DNA from: Zygnema cylindricum
Taxonomy: Eukaryota; Streptophyta; Zygnematophyceae; Zygnematales; Zygnemataceae
Reading direction: 5' to 3'
Length of the DNA stretch: 17,008 nucleotides
Assembly: GCA_037447655.1 (NCBI GenBank)
Contig: JBBHKE010002135.1
Location: forward strand, 584,542 to 601,549
Shown: positions 1 to 8,326 of the stretch, in pieces
Position numbering within the stretch: the first letter of the stretch is position 1
How the letters are laid out: each line of letters starts with the position of its first letter
Translations under genes and position numbers: made by a program
The notes under the pieces: model-generated
What the model was told of the DNA's origin: nothing
The model's input: only the letters and a program-made list of their open reading frames with translations
Database searches by the model: none

Positions 1-1063
1 ATCTACCAGCTTCATTTTTTTTTTTTTTTTTTTCTCGTCAGGATGTATTTTTTTGATTCTTTTAGGTTTTTTTTTTAACAGTCAAAGCATATATAATTTT
101 TAATTTTTTTTGTTTTTTTTAGGTTCAATTTTATTTTTTACGTTAGATGTTGTATGTATTTCTATTTTTAATCATTAATATCTTGTTTATTTATTTGTTT
201 TTTTTTTTTTATATGTATATAATTTTTATTTTTCTTTCTAACTCACATATTCTGCAAGCTAATTTTCTTTCTTTTGTTGGTATCTAAGCATAATTATTAT
301 TGTTAATAAGTGTTAAATACATTCCTATTTATAAATAAAATTTATAGTTATTGTTATATTAAATAACTGAATGGTTGCGGCGATGTTAATTGCTTCCTTC
401 TAACCCTTCTAACCCCTCAAAATTATTTTTCTCCGAAATTTATAAATTCGCGCCAATTTTGGGTTTCTATCGACGGACTACCTCTGTCTACAAATTTTTT
501 GTTTTTTGAACAAATTTTGTCGCGTACCGTGACTGGTCAACTACAGAATGAGGCACAATTTGTACTTTTTTGACTCTTTCTATCGTTTATAATAATAAAA
601 CAATAAAACAGGCATAACCAAAAACAGCAATGGTGGACACCAAAAGTACAAAAAGTACAGTTGACATGCCTGTTTGCAAAATGAGAGGATCTTTTCTTCG
701 ATGTAATTCCGCCCAAATCTAAAAAAAAAGAAAATTGGCGCTACATTTAGTTTGTTGCATATGTTTAGGCTTTAGCTACTAAATGCGACAAAAATCACAT
801 TTTTCGCAATGTGTTCGGGGTCGCACGATGGAAAATGGCACTGACATCAACGGCGACGATCAACTGTAAAATCCGCAATTTTTTTTTTGAAAAACGGATG
901 AGAAACCGGTTTTTTTCGGAGCGCCCAAAGTGTTTATTTAGATTGGGAAAGGATCGGGAGAGGCGACGATTTAATTTGAGTCGAAACTTGTTAACTGTGC
1001 ACAGCTGTTGTGTAGTTTTTTAGTGTAGTTTTATAGTACACTTTTACCTCTGTGTACTGTACA
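1..1063. other. AT-rich intergenic DNA, no gene
   Basis: No coding sequence is supportable here. The stretch is dominated by T-rich runs, including 19 T at 15-33 and 13 T at 198-210. A few weak inverted repeats are present: a 10-bp arm at 606-615 pairs with 666-675, an 11-bp arm (gcgccaatttt) near 452 pairs with 732-742, and an imperfect hairpin lies near 785-809. These may be the remains of an old foldback element, but the arms are too short and diverged to define one. Confidence 0.6.
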
Positions 1064-1259
1064 CTACACCGCTCATCCGCTCATCGTTATCAGTGTTAAT
1101 AACACCAAGTAGGTCTTGACTTTTTTTGGCCAATAATCATAAAATAGAGTCGACGTTAACTACAATCTGCCACGTATCCTTACACTAAATTAGTATTATT
1201 ACTTCTAATTGGCATTAACATTAATGAATCTTTAGTGCTAATAACGATGAGCGGTGTAG
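1064..1259. mobile_element. Possible small terminal-inverted-repeat element (MITE-like)
   Basis: The left end reads ctacaccgctcatc, then a short internal duplication of cgctcat, then cgttat. The right end, 1241-1259, is the reverse complement of ctacaccgctcatcgttat. The arms are about 19 bp apart from the duplicated block and enclose about 150 bp of AT-rich DNA with no ORF. Both arms have TA just outside caccgctcatc, which would fit a TA target duplication of the Tc1/mariner type, but those bases also belong to the arm, so the superfamily is uncertain. Alternatively it is a chance or degenerate foldback. Confidence 0.4.
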
Positions 1260-1285
1260 CTTCGTTGGCGTTGTATGATATGGAC

Positions 1286-1561
1286 CATAGTTCAAAAGTA
1301 GGCGTTTTTATGGTAGGCCTTTGGTCGGCGCCTTCATCGTAAGTTGTGTTATGGGCTTTTCATGTGATCTTCTTAGATCGCTACTTTGATCATCGACTGT
1401 CCGATCGTCCGAATCTGACGGTGTATTAATTTTTTTTTGGTCCGAATGTTTTAATTGGTCCAAATAGGTCCTAATACAGTATGGGTCTTAAGGTCATATT
1501 TTATGTTTTGCATACAATAGGCATATTGTATGGGCCTACTTTCACCTACTTTTGAACTATG
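1286..1561. mobile_element. hAT-type MITE with perfect ends and 8-bp target duplication
   Basis: The left end catagttcaaaagtagg (1286-1302) is the exact reverse complement of the right end (1545-1561), a 17-bp perfect terminal inverted repeat. The octamer atatggac lies immediately outside both ends (1278-1285 and 1562-1569), a perfect 8-bp target-site duplication. Eight-bp duplications and ends starting with CA are typical of the hAT superfamily. The 276-bp body has no ORF and so would depend on a transposase elsewhere. Inside are a 9-bp perfect hairpin (1511-1519 with 1524-1532, loop ggca) and several ggtccnaat repeats. Perfect ends and duplication suggest a fairly recent insertion compared with the rest of the window. 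Confidence 0.8.
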
Positions 1562-1569
1562 ATATGGAC

Positions 1570-1960
1570 GTATTCTGTGCGATTCAGTGTCCCTTTGGTG
1601 GTACGGCAATACGTTCAAATTTTGTCCATGTTGAGAGTTTAGAGAGAGAGAGTGAGAGGGAAACCTATTAGTGTGGAAAACTGTGGAATTTATTGCCTTC
1701 TGCTCAAGTGCTCTTTCTATGTTTGTTGTGGTGTTTGTTTTTTTCTTTTTGTTTTTTATGTCTACTTTCGCTTGTGTGGGAGTGTATTATTTTGTTCGCT
1801 TGTTTTTATTTTCGATCCCTCAAATTTTCCAATAAGATTGTACATTCGAAAATCCTTTGGCAAAAGCTAGACATAGAACAGGGACGTCACAAACTGTTGA
1901 ATTCTTCAAAAGATGAGCGGGAATCGCGTGCCCGCGGCCGAAAAGTGTGCAAGGGATTTC
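1570..1960. other. No gene seen; short GA repeat
   Basis: The only distinct feature is a short (GA)n tract at about 1641-1658. Overlapping short ORFs on both strands have low-complexity, Phe/Cys-rich translations with no recognisable domain and are treated as chance. Confidence 0.5.
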
Positions 1961-2043
1961 GACCTTTTATGGCATTACCGTACATACCGTACAGTGAGAT
2001 AGTACACCGGTACCGTACATTCCGATTGTGCACTGAATGTGGC

Positions 2044-2231
2044 GACGTGACGAAGAAATGAAAGAAAGGAAAAGAAAAATGTTTACTTCTTGCGACCAAT
2101 CAGAGCTCGACAGGCGTCATTTCAAAGCCGGACAAATGATTGGGCAGATAAGGATGCTTCAGATTAAAGTTGTACGGCCAATCAATCGAAAAATACCTTG
2201 GAATAACCGTTTTAGACCTTGAACTTGTACG
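2044..2231. repeat. Dispersed repeat copy A (about 190 bp, diverged)
   Basis: Alignable by eye to copies B and C. Shared blocks in order are gacgtgacgaagaaa, tttacttct, ccaatcagag, cgtcatttcaaagcc, tgattgg, gcttcagat, gtacggcc and ggaataaccgttttagacc. A lacks the later A-rich tail present in B and C. It is the most diverged of the three. Confidence 0.75.
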
Positions 2232-2560
2232 TCAGATAAAAAACGTGTAATAGTACCATTCGTAAAAAAAATCCGTTCTTAGCCACATGGGCCGTACCCT
2301 AATTCGTTCGATTTCTTTGTACGGTTGTAACTTAGGCAGTACGGCACTAAGTTTTAAATAAAATCGACAAAAAATATACTTAATTTGGCACATGGAGACG
2401 CACCTTGAAAGCATTAACGTTCATTTATAGAAGGACGATAAAGTACGGTAGGACAATTCAAATTGTACGCTCTACGTGGCAGTACGGAAATGTCTTTGAA
2501 GATTATAACTATATTTCACTAAACGACATCGGAGCGCCAAAAATTGCTGCCCGCAGATTA

Positions 2561-2638
2561 TCCGTACAATTATGGATCATAATAGATCCGTACAATTAAG
2601 TATAATACTGGATCCGTACAATTATCCCGGCGGAAGAT
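2561..2638. repeat. Three 26-bp tandem units starting TCCGTACAAT
   Basis: The decamer tccgtacaat begins at 2561, 2587 and 2613, an exact 26-bp spacing, and the inter-motif sequence is partly conserved (tta...ata...gga). Each unit contains TCCGTACAA, which fits the consensus TNCGTACAA bound by plant SBP-box factors. A regulatory role is only inference. Confidence 0.65.
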
Positions 2639-2663
2639 GAGCCACTGGTGCAATTAAAGGACA

Positions 2664-2910
2664 GACGTGACGAAGAAAATGAGAGAAAGGAAAAAAACAA
2701 AGTTTACTTCTCCGGGCCAATCAGAGCGCGATAGCCGTCAATTGAAAGCCGTACAAATGACTGGACAGTTCATGACGCTTCAGATTTAAATCGTACGGCC
2801 CTAACTCGTGTAGCCACGGAATAACCGTTTTTAGACCTGACTGTCCTGAATTTTTAAGCTAGAAAACAAAAGTGAAGAAAAAATATAAGACAAAAGGAAA
2901 AGAAAGACGA
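2664..2910. repeat. Dispersed repeat copy B (about 245 bp)
   Basis: Closest relative of copy C at the far end of the window. Both share a run from tgagagaaagg through ccaatcaaag/ccaatcagag, agccgt, gtacggccctaactcgt, ggaataaccgtttttagacct and gctagaaaacaaaagtgaag to an A-rich tail ending aaaggaaaagaaagacga. B also shares the upstream block gacgtgacgaagaaa with A, which C lacks. No coding potential is seen. Confidence 0.85.
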
Positions 2911-3935
2911 AGTGTGACAAAAGTACAAAAAGAAAAAAAAGCAAAATAGTCATAACGAAAATATAATAATATTAAAAACAAAGCCCAGCAAAAACATGTT
3001 AAAAAAAACCAATTCAAAATTACTGTACGAAATTCTACTGAAACGTACGAAATCCATTAGAATACCGTACTGTAATTTTCTGCGTTACGGAATTTCCCCC
3101 TAAAAGAAAAGTTTGTGCACTGCGCCCAAGCTCACCAAGGAATATCGGGTGACGGTTTAACTAGCTGTTTAAACGGCTTTATCTCATCCTCCAAGTTTAA
3201 ACGTCATGGTTTAACCGGATTAATCCAACGGCTAGGATTGACTCGCAAGTATCACTTTCGGTTTCCATCCAAACCGTTTGGCTGGCCTCCCAATGAGCCC
3301 AACCGGACCAAGTACGGAAGTACAGATGCCAGGCTTGCAAGGATGTATGTTTTTGTCCTTTCTGACTAACTCTAGGGTTTTGACTATTTGTCCGTGCACA
3401 AAAAACGACAAAAATGTAGGTTACAGATGTACGTCACCCAACAATTTTCAAAATACGTCGTAATAGACCGTACGCTCATTGACTTTGCAAGATGTACGGA
3501 GATATTTCCGTACAGTCTGGATTTTTCTACAATTTTCATTGATAATTGACTTTGTCATATAGATGGATAATGTGACGTGTACAGCTAGGTTTCCATGACG
3601 TCACAAAATGTAGGATTCTCTGTCGAAAGACTTGAGCTTGTCGTTTGTGGCGGTAATGACGTGTGCCCGTGTGTCAAAGTCAAACCTTTTTTTGTCGTTT
3701 TTCCATGAAATTGAAACAGCAACGATAAAATGTATTGCCGTACGAAAATGGATGTCATCTTTTGCCTTTGAGTGTACTTTATTTTTGGCGTTTTATTGGA
3801 TGTGCGCATGTAACCGAAACTTTGAATAGTGGGGGTTGATAGTAATTTTTGTATCTCTAAATATTTTCTTTTGTCTGTATATCCATTAGAATAGATATAT
3901 CTGCATACAGAATGGACTACTGAGTCTAAAGCTTT
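2911..3935. other. No gene seen between repeat B and the LTR nest
   Basis: AT-rich, with several CCGTAC motifs, two GTTTAAAC palindromes near 3165-3200 and a TGACGTCA palindrome at 3596-3603. Short ORFs on both strands have no recognisable domain. From about 3840 onward the sequence may be the 3' internal end of a copia-type element, because it runs into a polypurine tract at 3936-3942. Confidence 0.45.
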
Positions 3936-4019
3936 AGGGGAGTGTTAAGTTACAAAGCTGTAGTCTTAGTAGATGAGGCTGTGAGGAAGAAGTTAAGGGT
4001 AAAAGGAGCAGTTGCTAGG

Positions 4020-4275
4020 GCTGCGATGTCAAAATAACGCAACATGGGTGCATAGCAGTACAAGCTAGATTATTTATTCGTATTGGGCTGCGATGTCAAA
4101 ATTAGCGCAGCATGGCAGCATAGCAGTACCACGGCACTTTGCATTCATACTGGTCTGCGATGTCAAACTAGCGCAGCGTAGCGGCATAACAACACACGCT
4201 GCACTTTTACTGCGCTACGATATCAAACTAGTGCAGTGTAGCAAGATAGCATTTCACGCTGCATATTTTTATGGA
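4020..4275 (+). repeat. Four tandem units of 60-67 bp upstream of LTR Y
   Basis: Units begin with gctgcgatgtcaaa or close variants at 4020, 4087, 4154 and 4214. Each continues with a GC-richer block (agcgcagc.tagc.gcatagca) and then an AT-rich spacer. They lie just before the polypurine tract of the Y LTR, where the 3' untranslated internal region of that element would be. Unit-to-unit divergence shows that the array is old. Confidence 0.8.
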
Positions 4276-4300
4276 TGCATGAAACTAAATTTTCGGGGAG

Positions 4301-5278
4301 TGTTGTTTTGAAAAGTTAGTTTCGTGAGTACGAGACTTTTTGTGCGTAACTGCTAAGTGGATTTAATATGGAGACTCGAATTGATTCACAAATTGGGGGA
4401 GCGAACGTATGGATATAATTAAAGTGGCGTAAACACTCACTAATAAATGGATGGCGGATCGCGAAGCGATCCGATATGAAATAAACGAAATATTGAAATA
4501 TGCGCCACCGGTACGGCGGAGCTGTGACGCAGTTAAGTCAACGTTGCAGCGGCTATTTTTTTGATCCGTACAAACAGCGCAGCCAGCGCAGCTGCAGATA
4601 AGATGAATAGGATAGATTTCGAGTAATGATGATTGAACGATAGTGGTAGCTTAGTAGTTGCTTAGCGGAAGCTAGGTTTCTGACATACGAAGATTGCGAA
4701 TATGTCGGTGTAAATAGTCTGTACAACAGAGGTCTGTCCTTTTGGATAATTAGCTTTATTAGAGTAGATACAATACGGCTTGTATGCCTCCGAACATTCA
4801 GTAGTTAACTCTCTGAGTATAACTTGCAAGACTTTGATTATTTTAGGTATCGTTGTCAAGTATTATCAAAGCAATGGCAAACTGCTTTCGGCATCTTTGA
4901 CGTGTTTGTGTGATCACTCTGTTTGATGCTTTCATGTGAAACTTTGTGGGTTTTTTCTAAAACACAAAATATATATGTGTGTGAAGTTTCATTCTATTCA
5001 TGTATCTCTGTAAGATTTTGTGAGTAGTCTAAGTGGTCCGTTTGTGAAGGTGTCAACTGTGTTTGTGAAACTCTAGAGCTTAAATCTTCTAGATTCCTTG
5101 GTGGATTTGGTTGTAACTTTGGGATCTTACAGTGTCTATATTATACTGCTTATTGGTGCAATTTGAAGAGATTTTGTGTATTGTTGAGTAATCTGTGCTG
5201 TGTGAAACACAACTGTTTGAGGGGTAGTCCGTGGTGCTTCTAAGAGTAATCCATGGCTGAAAAAGGCTATGGTCAACA
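4301..5278 (+). mobile_element. LTR Y copy 1, preceded by a polypurine tract
   Basis: It starts TGTTGTTTTGAAAAGTTAG directly after ttttcggggag and aligns with the LTR at 7220-8326. Shared landmarks are ggattcac.naattgggggagc.aacgtatg, a ggcggatcgc hairpin, gtatgcctccg..cattcagtagt, tgtgat..ctctgtt and gtggtgcttt/c..a.gagtaat..catgg. The right end is ggtcaaca. No primer binding site follows, so this behaves as a 3' or solo LTR rather than a 5' LTR. A perfect 8-bp hairpin (4455-4462 with 4466-4473, loop gaa) is conserved in weaker form in copy 2. Confidence 0.65.
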
Positions 5279-5873
5279 CACGTGTTCTTTGTTCGATCCC
5301 AATGTGTAATCGGCGGACGCGCGACAATCCACTCGGCCATTTAGTTTCGAATTGTTTAGCTTTTGTTTCATAAATAAGTTTGTGTTTTAGCCCTTAATCC
5401 ATTAGGTAGGTCAATTAAAGGTAAGAATATTAATAATGTTGGAATATTGGTAGAATCGGCTGGTTTGACCGATTTATATTATTTAGTTCGCGTTGTATCA
5501 CAGGTAAGTTTTGCTTGGTTTGGTCTTAGTTATGTTTTAGTCTGAGTTTGGATTAACTTTTTGTTACGACTAATTGATTACATTTAACTTTTATTTGCGG
5601 CTTTGCAATTTGTCGGTATCATTTTGTCTCTAAGGTAAGTTCAGTGATTTAGTGCGTCTACTTTGTTTTTAGCGCACGTTCGCTATGCGCCATGTAGTTT
5701 CGGCTTCTTTGTGTTTTGTTGGGCGTGTCGTGGAATGTTCCGCGTGCCAATGTGTTTTGTACGTCGCACGTCCACATGTGGATTTCGACGTTTATTGGTT
5801 AGTTTCATAGTGGGCTTTTGTGGTAGTTAGTTGTTGGTCCCTTGGAAGGTATTAAGGGAACAGCTTGTGGCAG
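5279..5873. other. Right part of LTR X; no gene
   Basis: Non-coding, T-rich, with several AAGGTAAG-type donor-like sequences. A short minus-strand ORF at 5089-5340 crosses the Y/X boundary and is not credible as a gene. The downstream part (tcatatattatcaca near 5873) could hold the LTR promoter, but no TATA box can be assigned with confidence. Confidence 0.4.
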
Positions 5874-6075
5874 TCATATATTATCACAGTAAGTGTTCAG
5901 AGTTAAGAATTAAAAAGTGAGTGAGTGAGTCAGGAAATATTGTTGTGAGAAACTTCGGTCAAATATAGTGATATTTTCACAAGCCCAAGTACAATATATG
6001 AGCTTTCTATATTTGTGCTTCCGATGTGAGTGATTTCTGTTATGAGAATTTGTCAAGCGATCCTGAACTTAACAA

Positions 6076-6092
6076 TTGGTATTAGGGCAGGT
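6076..6092 (+). promoter_or_regulatory. Primer binding site, initiator-Met tRNA type
   Basis: Immediately after the LTR X end (…TTAACA) the sequence reads ttggtattagggcagg, one or two changes from the TGGTATCAGAGC-type site complementary to the 3' end of plant initiator-Met tRNA. Position and spacing match Ty1/copia elements. It marks LTR X as a functional 5' LTR in its ancestor and sets the transcription direction as plus. Confidence 0.8.
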
Positions 6093-6144
6093 TTTATCAT
6101 TCACTTAGAAGTATTCCCTTTTGAGTGTGGCTAGCATCGCAGCC

Positions 6145-6608
6145 ATGGGCGGCAAGAAAAAGAAGTTTGCATATGTCTTTTCACTTGCAATGTCATTTAC
6201 TCCCACTCCGGAGCAAGCCGACACACCTAAACAAAGTGAGAGAGGTTTTGAACGGAGTGAGAGAGGTTTTAGTGGCGAATAGTTTGAAGACAAGCATTGT
6301 CAAAAGGAGGAAGTCGAAGTCAAAAACGTGCAAGTGTCAATATTTGAGGAGTTTAGAGTTCTGTTCGACGGTCTTCTTCGCACTTTTGATAAGCCCCTCT
6401 CGGTTGCCCATTATAAAGGCAAGTTGCAAGTCTCAAAAATCCAGATCCAGATACAGATGATATTGAGAGTAGTGATTCGGAAGACGAGGTCGATAAAAAG
6501 AGAAAAGAGAAATTGCGTAAAAGGAAGATGAAAAATGTTATGGAGGAAAAGGTGGATATCGGGAATGAGGAGGGGAAGTTTCGCATAGCCAGCAAAATCG
6601 TGTTATGA
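6145..6608 (+). pseudogene. Broken ORF in the gag position of element X
   Basis: The ATG at 6145 lies in a strong eukaryotic start context (gcagccatgg), about 55 bases after the primer binding site, where gag is expected. The N-terminus is basic (MGGKKKKFAYV). A TAG interrupts the frame at 6280-6282. The frame then continues to about 6440 through a region containing EEFRVLFDGLLRTF. At about 6441 the sensible reading moves to another frame with an acidic DPDTDDIESSDSEDEVDKK segment followed by a Lys/Arg-rich stretch and a TGA at 6606-6608. I recognise no gag family, so gag identity rests on position. The 3' end abuts the inverted copia fragment. Confidence 0.5.
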
Positions 6609-6893
6609 ATGGTTCGAATTTTTGCACTTCATTTTTCATTAATATCAATTTTTCCAAAAAAGGTTTCACCCACATTAACTTTTTCACAACTTCACGGAGG
6701 CCATGTACTCAACCTCCACATGTACTCAACCTCCATTTCGGATTGAGCAACAACCTTCTACTACTTATAGCTCCAACAGCAAGCACTTAAACTAATTTGC
6801 AAGACATATCTAGATATTGACCTTCTCAATGGCAGATCCCCATAAAAGGCATCACTCCAAGTAGCGATCTAAGTATTATCCCCACCTAAAGTC
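6600..6893 (-). pseudogene. Ty1/copia RNase H fragment (downstream half of a split pol)
   Basis: Read on the minus strand, this stretch contains the C-terminal copia RNase H pattern: SDAFYGDLPLRRSISRYV corresponds to the family's SDADxAGDxDxRRSxxGYV, then CCWSYK, then VVAQSEMEVEYM for the family's VVALSTTEAEYMA. Two adjacent stop codons follow CWSYK. An exact 17-bp tandem duplication (6702-6718 and 6719-6735) falls on the EVEYM codons and shifts the frame. It is opposite in orientation to element X and is the continuation of the RT fragment at 8327-8700, with a Y-family insertion between them. Confidence 0.7.
6702..6735. repeat. Exact 17-bp tandem duplication
   Basis: catgtactcaacctcca occurs twice without a gap. 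On the minus strand it duplicates the codons of the conserved xEAEYM motif of copia RNase H, so it is an inactivating mutation rather than a natural array. Confidence 0.95.
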
Positions 6894-6997
6894 TGTTGGT
6901 TTGAAAAGTTAGCATTTATGATTTTTTTTTTTTTAAAATTGGTTGAAAAAGGAAGTTTTTTGAAGACCTAAAAGGAGGCAGCGAAAGCAATGGTGTG

Positions 6998-7075
6998 TTT
7001 GGGAAGGATGCAATTTGGAAGACATGGCAGTAAGTGTATTTGGGAAGATGGAATTTGGAAGACATGGCGGCAAGC
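6998..7075 (+). repeat. Two imperfect ~40-bp tandem units in the Y internal region
   Basis: tttgggaagatg.aatttggaagacatggc.g occurs at 6998-7038 and 7039-7075. Just downstream, gaagcaatggtgacg and gaagcggtggtgacg form a second short pair (about 7080-7116). Element Y thus has tandem repeats before its polypurine tract here too, although the units differ from those at 4020-4275. Confidence 0.75.
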
Positions 7076-7212
7076 AGCTGAAGCAATGGTGACGTCAGCG
7101 GAAGCGGTGGTGACGCTTGAACGAAAAGAAAAAGGAAGGAATTTGAAGGTATGGAAAGGTATACATGTGACATGCAACATATTTTATTACATGTGCACGA
7201 AACTAAATTTTT

Positions 7213-7219
7213 GGGGGAG
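7213..7219 (+). promoter_or_regulatory. Polypurine tract of element Y
   Basis: gggggag lies directly before the LTR start TGTTGG at 7220. The same layout (cggggag|TGTTG) occurs at 4295-4301, with the shared upstream block gaaactaaatttt. This is the plus-strand priming site expected at the 3' LTR of a copia-type element. Confidence 0.7.
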
Positions 7220-8326
7220 TGTTGGTTTGAAAAGTTAGCTACGTGCAATACGCGACATTTTGTGTGCACGCAACATTTCGTATGTAACGTATTAATTGGA
7301 ATTAATGTGGAGGTTCAAATGGATTCACGGATTGGGGGAGCAAACGTATGAATAAAAGTAAAGTGACTTATTGAGTGGTGCGAACAAGTAAGAAATGGAG
7401 GGCGGATCGCTTTCCGATCTAATATACTCTATTCGAAGTACCTCTTAGTGTACGTCGTACGTACACTTTTGATTTTGGTTATACGATGTTACTTTTGCAA
7501 AAAGACAAGAATTCACTTCGTAACGAACGGCGGCCGCCGAAATAGGCCGCAGTAATTTTTCCTAAGTAGTGGGGACACAAATCGCGTCAACCACACGATA
7601 TTTAATGTTGGACGTACTAGATTCTTTGACGAGATTCGCGGAGTCTTGTTGAATTACTCTAGATGACTCACCATTCGATTCTGTGAGATTCTTTGTTATT
7701 ATTTGCAACATTGGTTTGTCTTTTGTGTATTAGTTGTTAGTGTCGATTTAATCATTCTGACATACCTCGAAGTATTCGGGTATACTAACACTAATAGAGG
7801 TAGATGGTTAGATTACGTACAGCTGGTATGCCTCCGTGCATTCAGTAGTGAGCTATAGTGTATAATTGTAGGACTTAGTCATTTTGGACTTAGGAACTTT
7901 TTGGACAGAAACTATTTTTGCTCTTTTTTGGGAATTTCATTTAAGAATTGCTCTCAGTTTTATTAGCAGAATTATCTGAAATTTTGCATGTGTGTTCCTC
8001 TTTGTATTGGCAATATTGTGGCAAATTTGCAGACCTATTGTGTTTCTAATTTTCTTGGGGCTTCATTGCGAAGTTTGTCAGATTTATCAAAGTTCTGGCA
8101 GGCTGTTTTTCTGCAACTTTGACTAGGTGGTGTGATAATTCTGTTGGGTACATTTATATGAAAACTTTTGGGAATACTTAATGGACAATTAAATATCTTT
8201 TAATGAGGTTTCAGATTGATTTGGTAATTCTGTAGAATTCTGGGTGGCTTCAAAGTAGGCTAATTTTGGGGTAGTTTGTGGTGCTTTCGAGGGTAATTTC
8301 ATGGTTGGAATTGCTTCAAACCAACA
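7220..8326 (+). mobile_element. LTR Y copy 2 (right LTR, about 1.1 kb)
   Basis: Begins TGTTGGTTTGAA and ends TTCAAACCAACA, giving inverted LTR ends. It aligns along its length with 4301-5278 but is clearly diverged, with small insertions and deletions, so the two are not LTRs of one recent insertion. It has no ORF of note. The weak hairpin ggatcg...cgatct near 7391 matches the perfect hairpin of copy 1. Confidence 0.7.

Larger units (their letters stand above)
1960..3800. repeat. CCGTAC/GTACGG-rich repeat zone
   Basis: I count about 21 occurrences of the hexamer CCGTAC or its complement GTACGG between 1978 and 3743 (for example at 1978, 1987, 2013, 2172, 2292, 2319, 2443, 2562, 2588, 2614, 2749, 2793, 3065, 3312, 3468, 3494, 3508 and 3738). 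About one would be expected by chance in 1.8 kb. The zone contains repeat copies A and B and a 26-bp triple repeat. No gene is supportable. The same signature returns at 16690-17008, at the other edge of the transposon nest, so both flanks belong to one sequence family. This could be LTR sequence of the Ty3 element or a host repeat. Confidence 0.6.
3943..6074 (+). mobile_element. LTR X (copia-type), interrupted by a Y-family LTR
   Basis: The left end TGTTAAGTT (3943-3951) and the right end AACTTAACA (6066-6074) are perfect 9-bp inverted repeats with the TG...CA form of an LTR. A polypurine tract (ttaggggag, 3934-3942) abuts the left end and an initiator-Met-type primer binding site abuts the right end. 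A second LTR (Y) lies inside at 4301-5278. Removing Y and its upstream tandem repeats leaves roughly 0.9 kb, a normal copia LTR length. Three strong 5' splice-donor-like sites occur at about 5418, 5501 and 5633. Having a PPT on the left and a PBS on the right is odd and fits a middle LTR of a tandem or recombined element. Confidence 0.6.
6894..8326 (+). mobile_element. Y-family retroelement inserted in the copia pol, internally deleted
   Basis: The left end TGTTGGTTTGAA (6894-6905) and right end TTCAAACCAACA (8315-8326) are perfect 12-bp inverted repeats. The flanking pentamers are aagtc (6889-6893) and aaatc (8327-8331), a 5-bp target duplication with one change. Removing the insert restores the copia reading frame across the junction. 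Inside are a ~21-bp LTR start (6894-6914), a 0.3-kb internal remnant (6915-7219) and a full right LTR (7220-8326). The left LTR and most of the internal region have been deleted, or the element is non-autonomous. Confidence 0.75.

Noticed and set aside
450-745. Large foldback element suggested by short inverted arms (452/732, 536/660, 606/675)
   Set aside because: Arms are only 7-11 bp, do not share one centre of symmetry and have no target duplication.
1693-2061. 122-codon plus-strand ORF
   Set aside because: Phe/Cys/Leu-rich translation of T-rich DNA that runs into repeat A; no domain and no support as a gene.
3596-3603. TGACGTCA palindromes (here and at 7090-7097)
   Set aside because: CRE-like octamers with no promoter or gene nearby; two in 17 kb carry little weight.
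4020-4275. CRISPR-like spacing of repeats
   Set aside because: Units are diverged direct repeats of 60-67 bp without constant repeats and unique spacers, in a eukaryotic retroelement.
5089-5340. Minus-strand 83-codon ORF within the LTRs
   Set aside because: It crosses the boundary between LTR Y and LTR X, and has no domain.
5285-5345. tRNA-like pieces: gttcgatccc on plus and ggccgagtgga on minus
   Set aside because: The B-box-like and A-box-like strings are on opposite strands and no cloverleaf can be formed, so they are chance matches.
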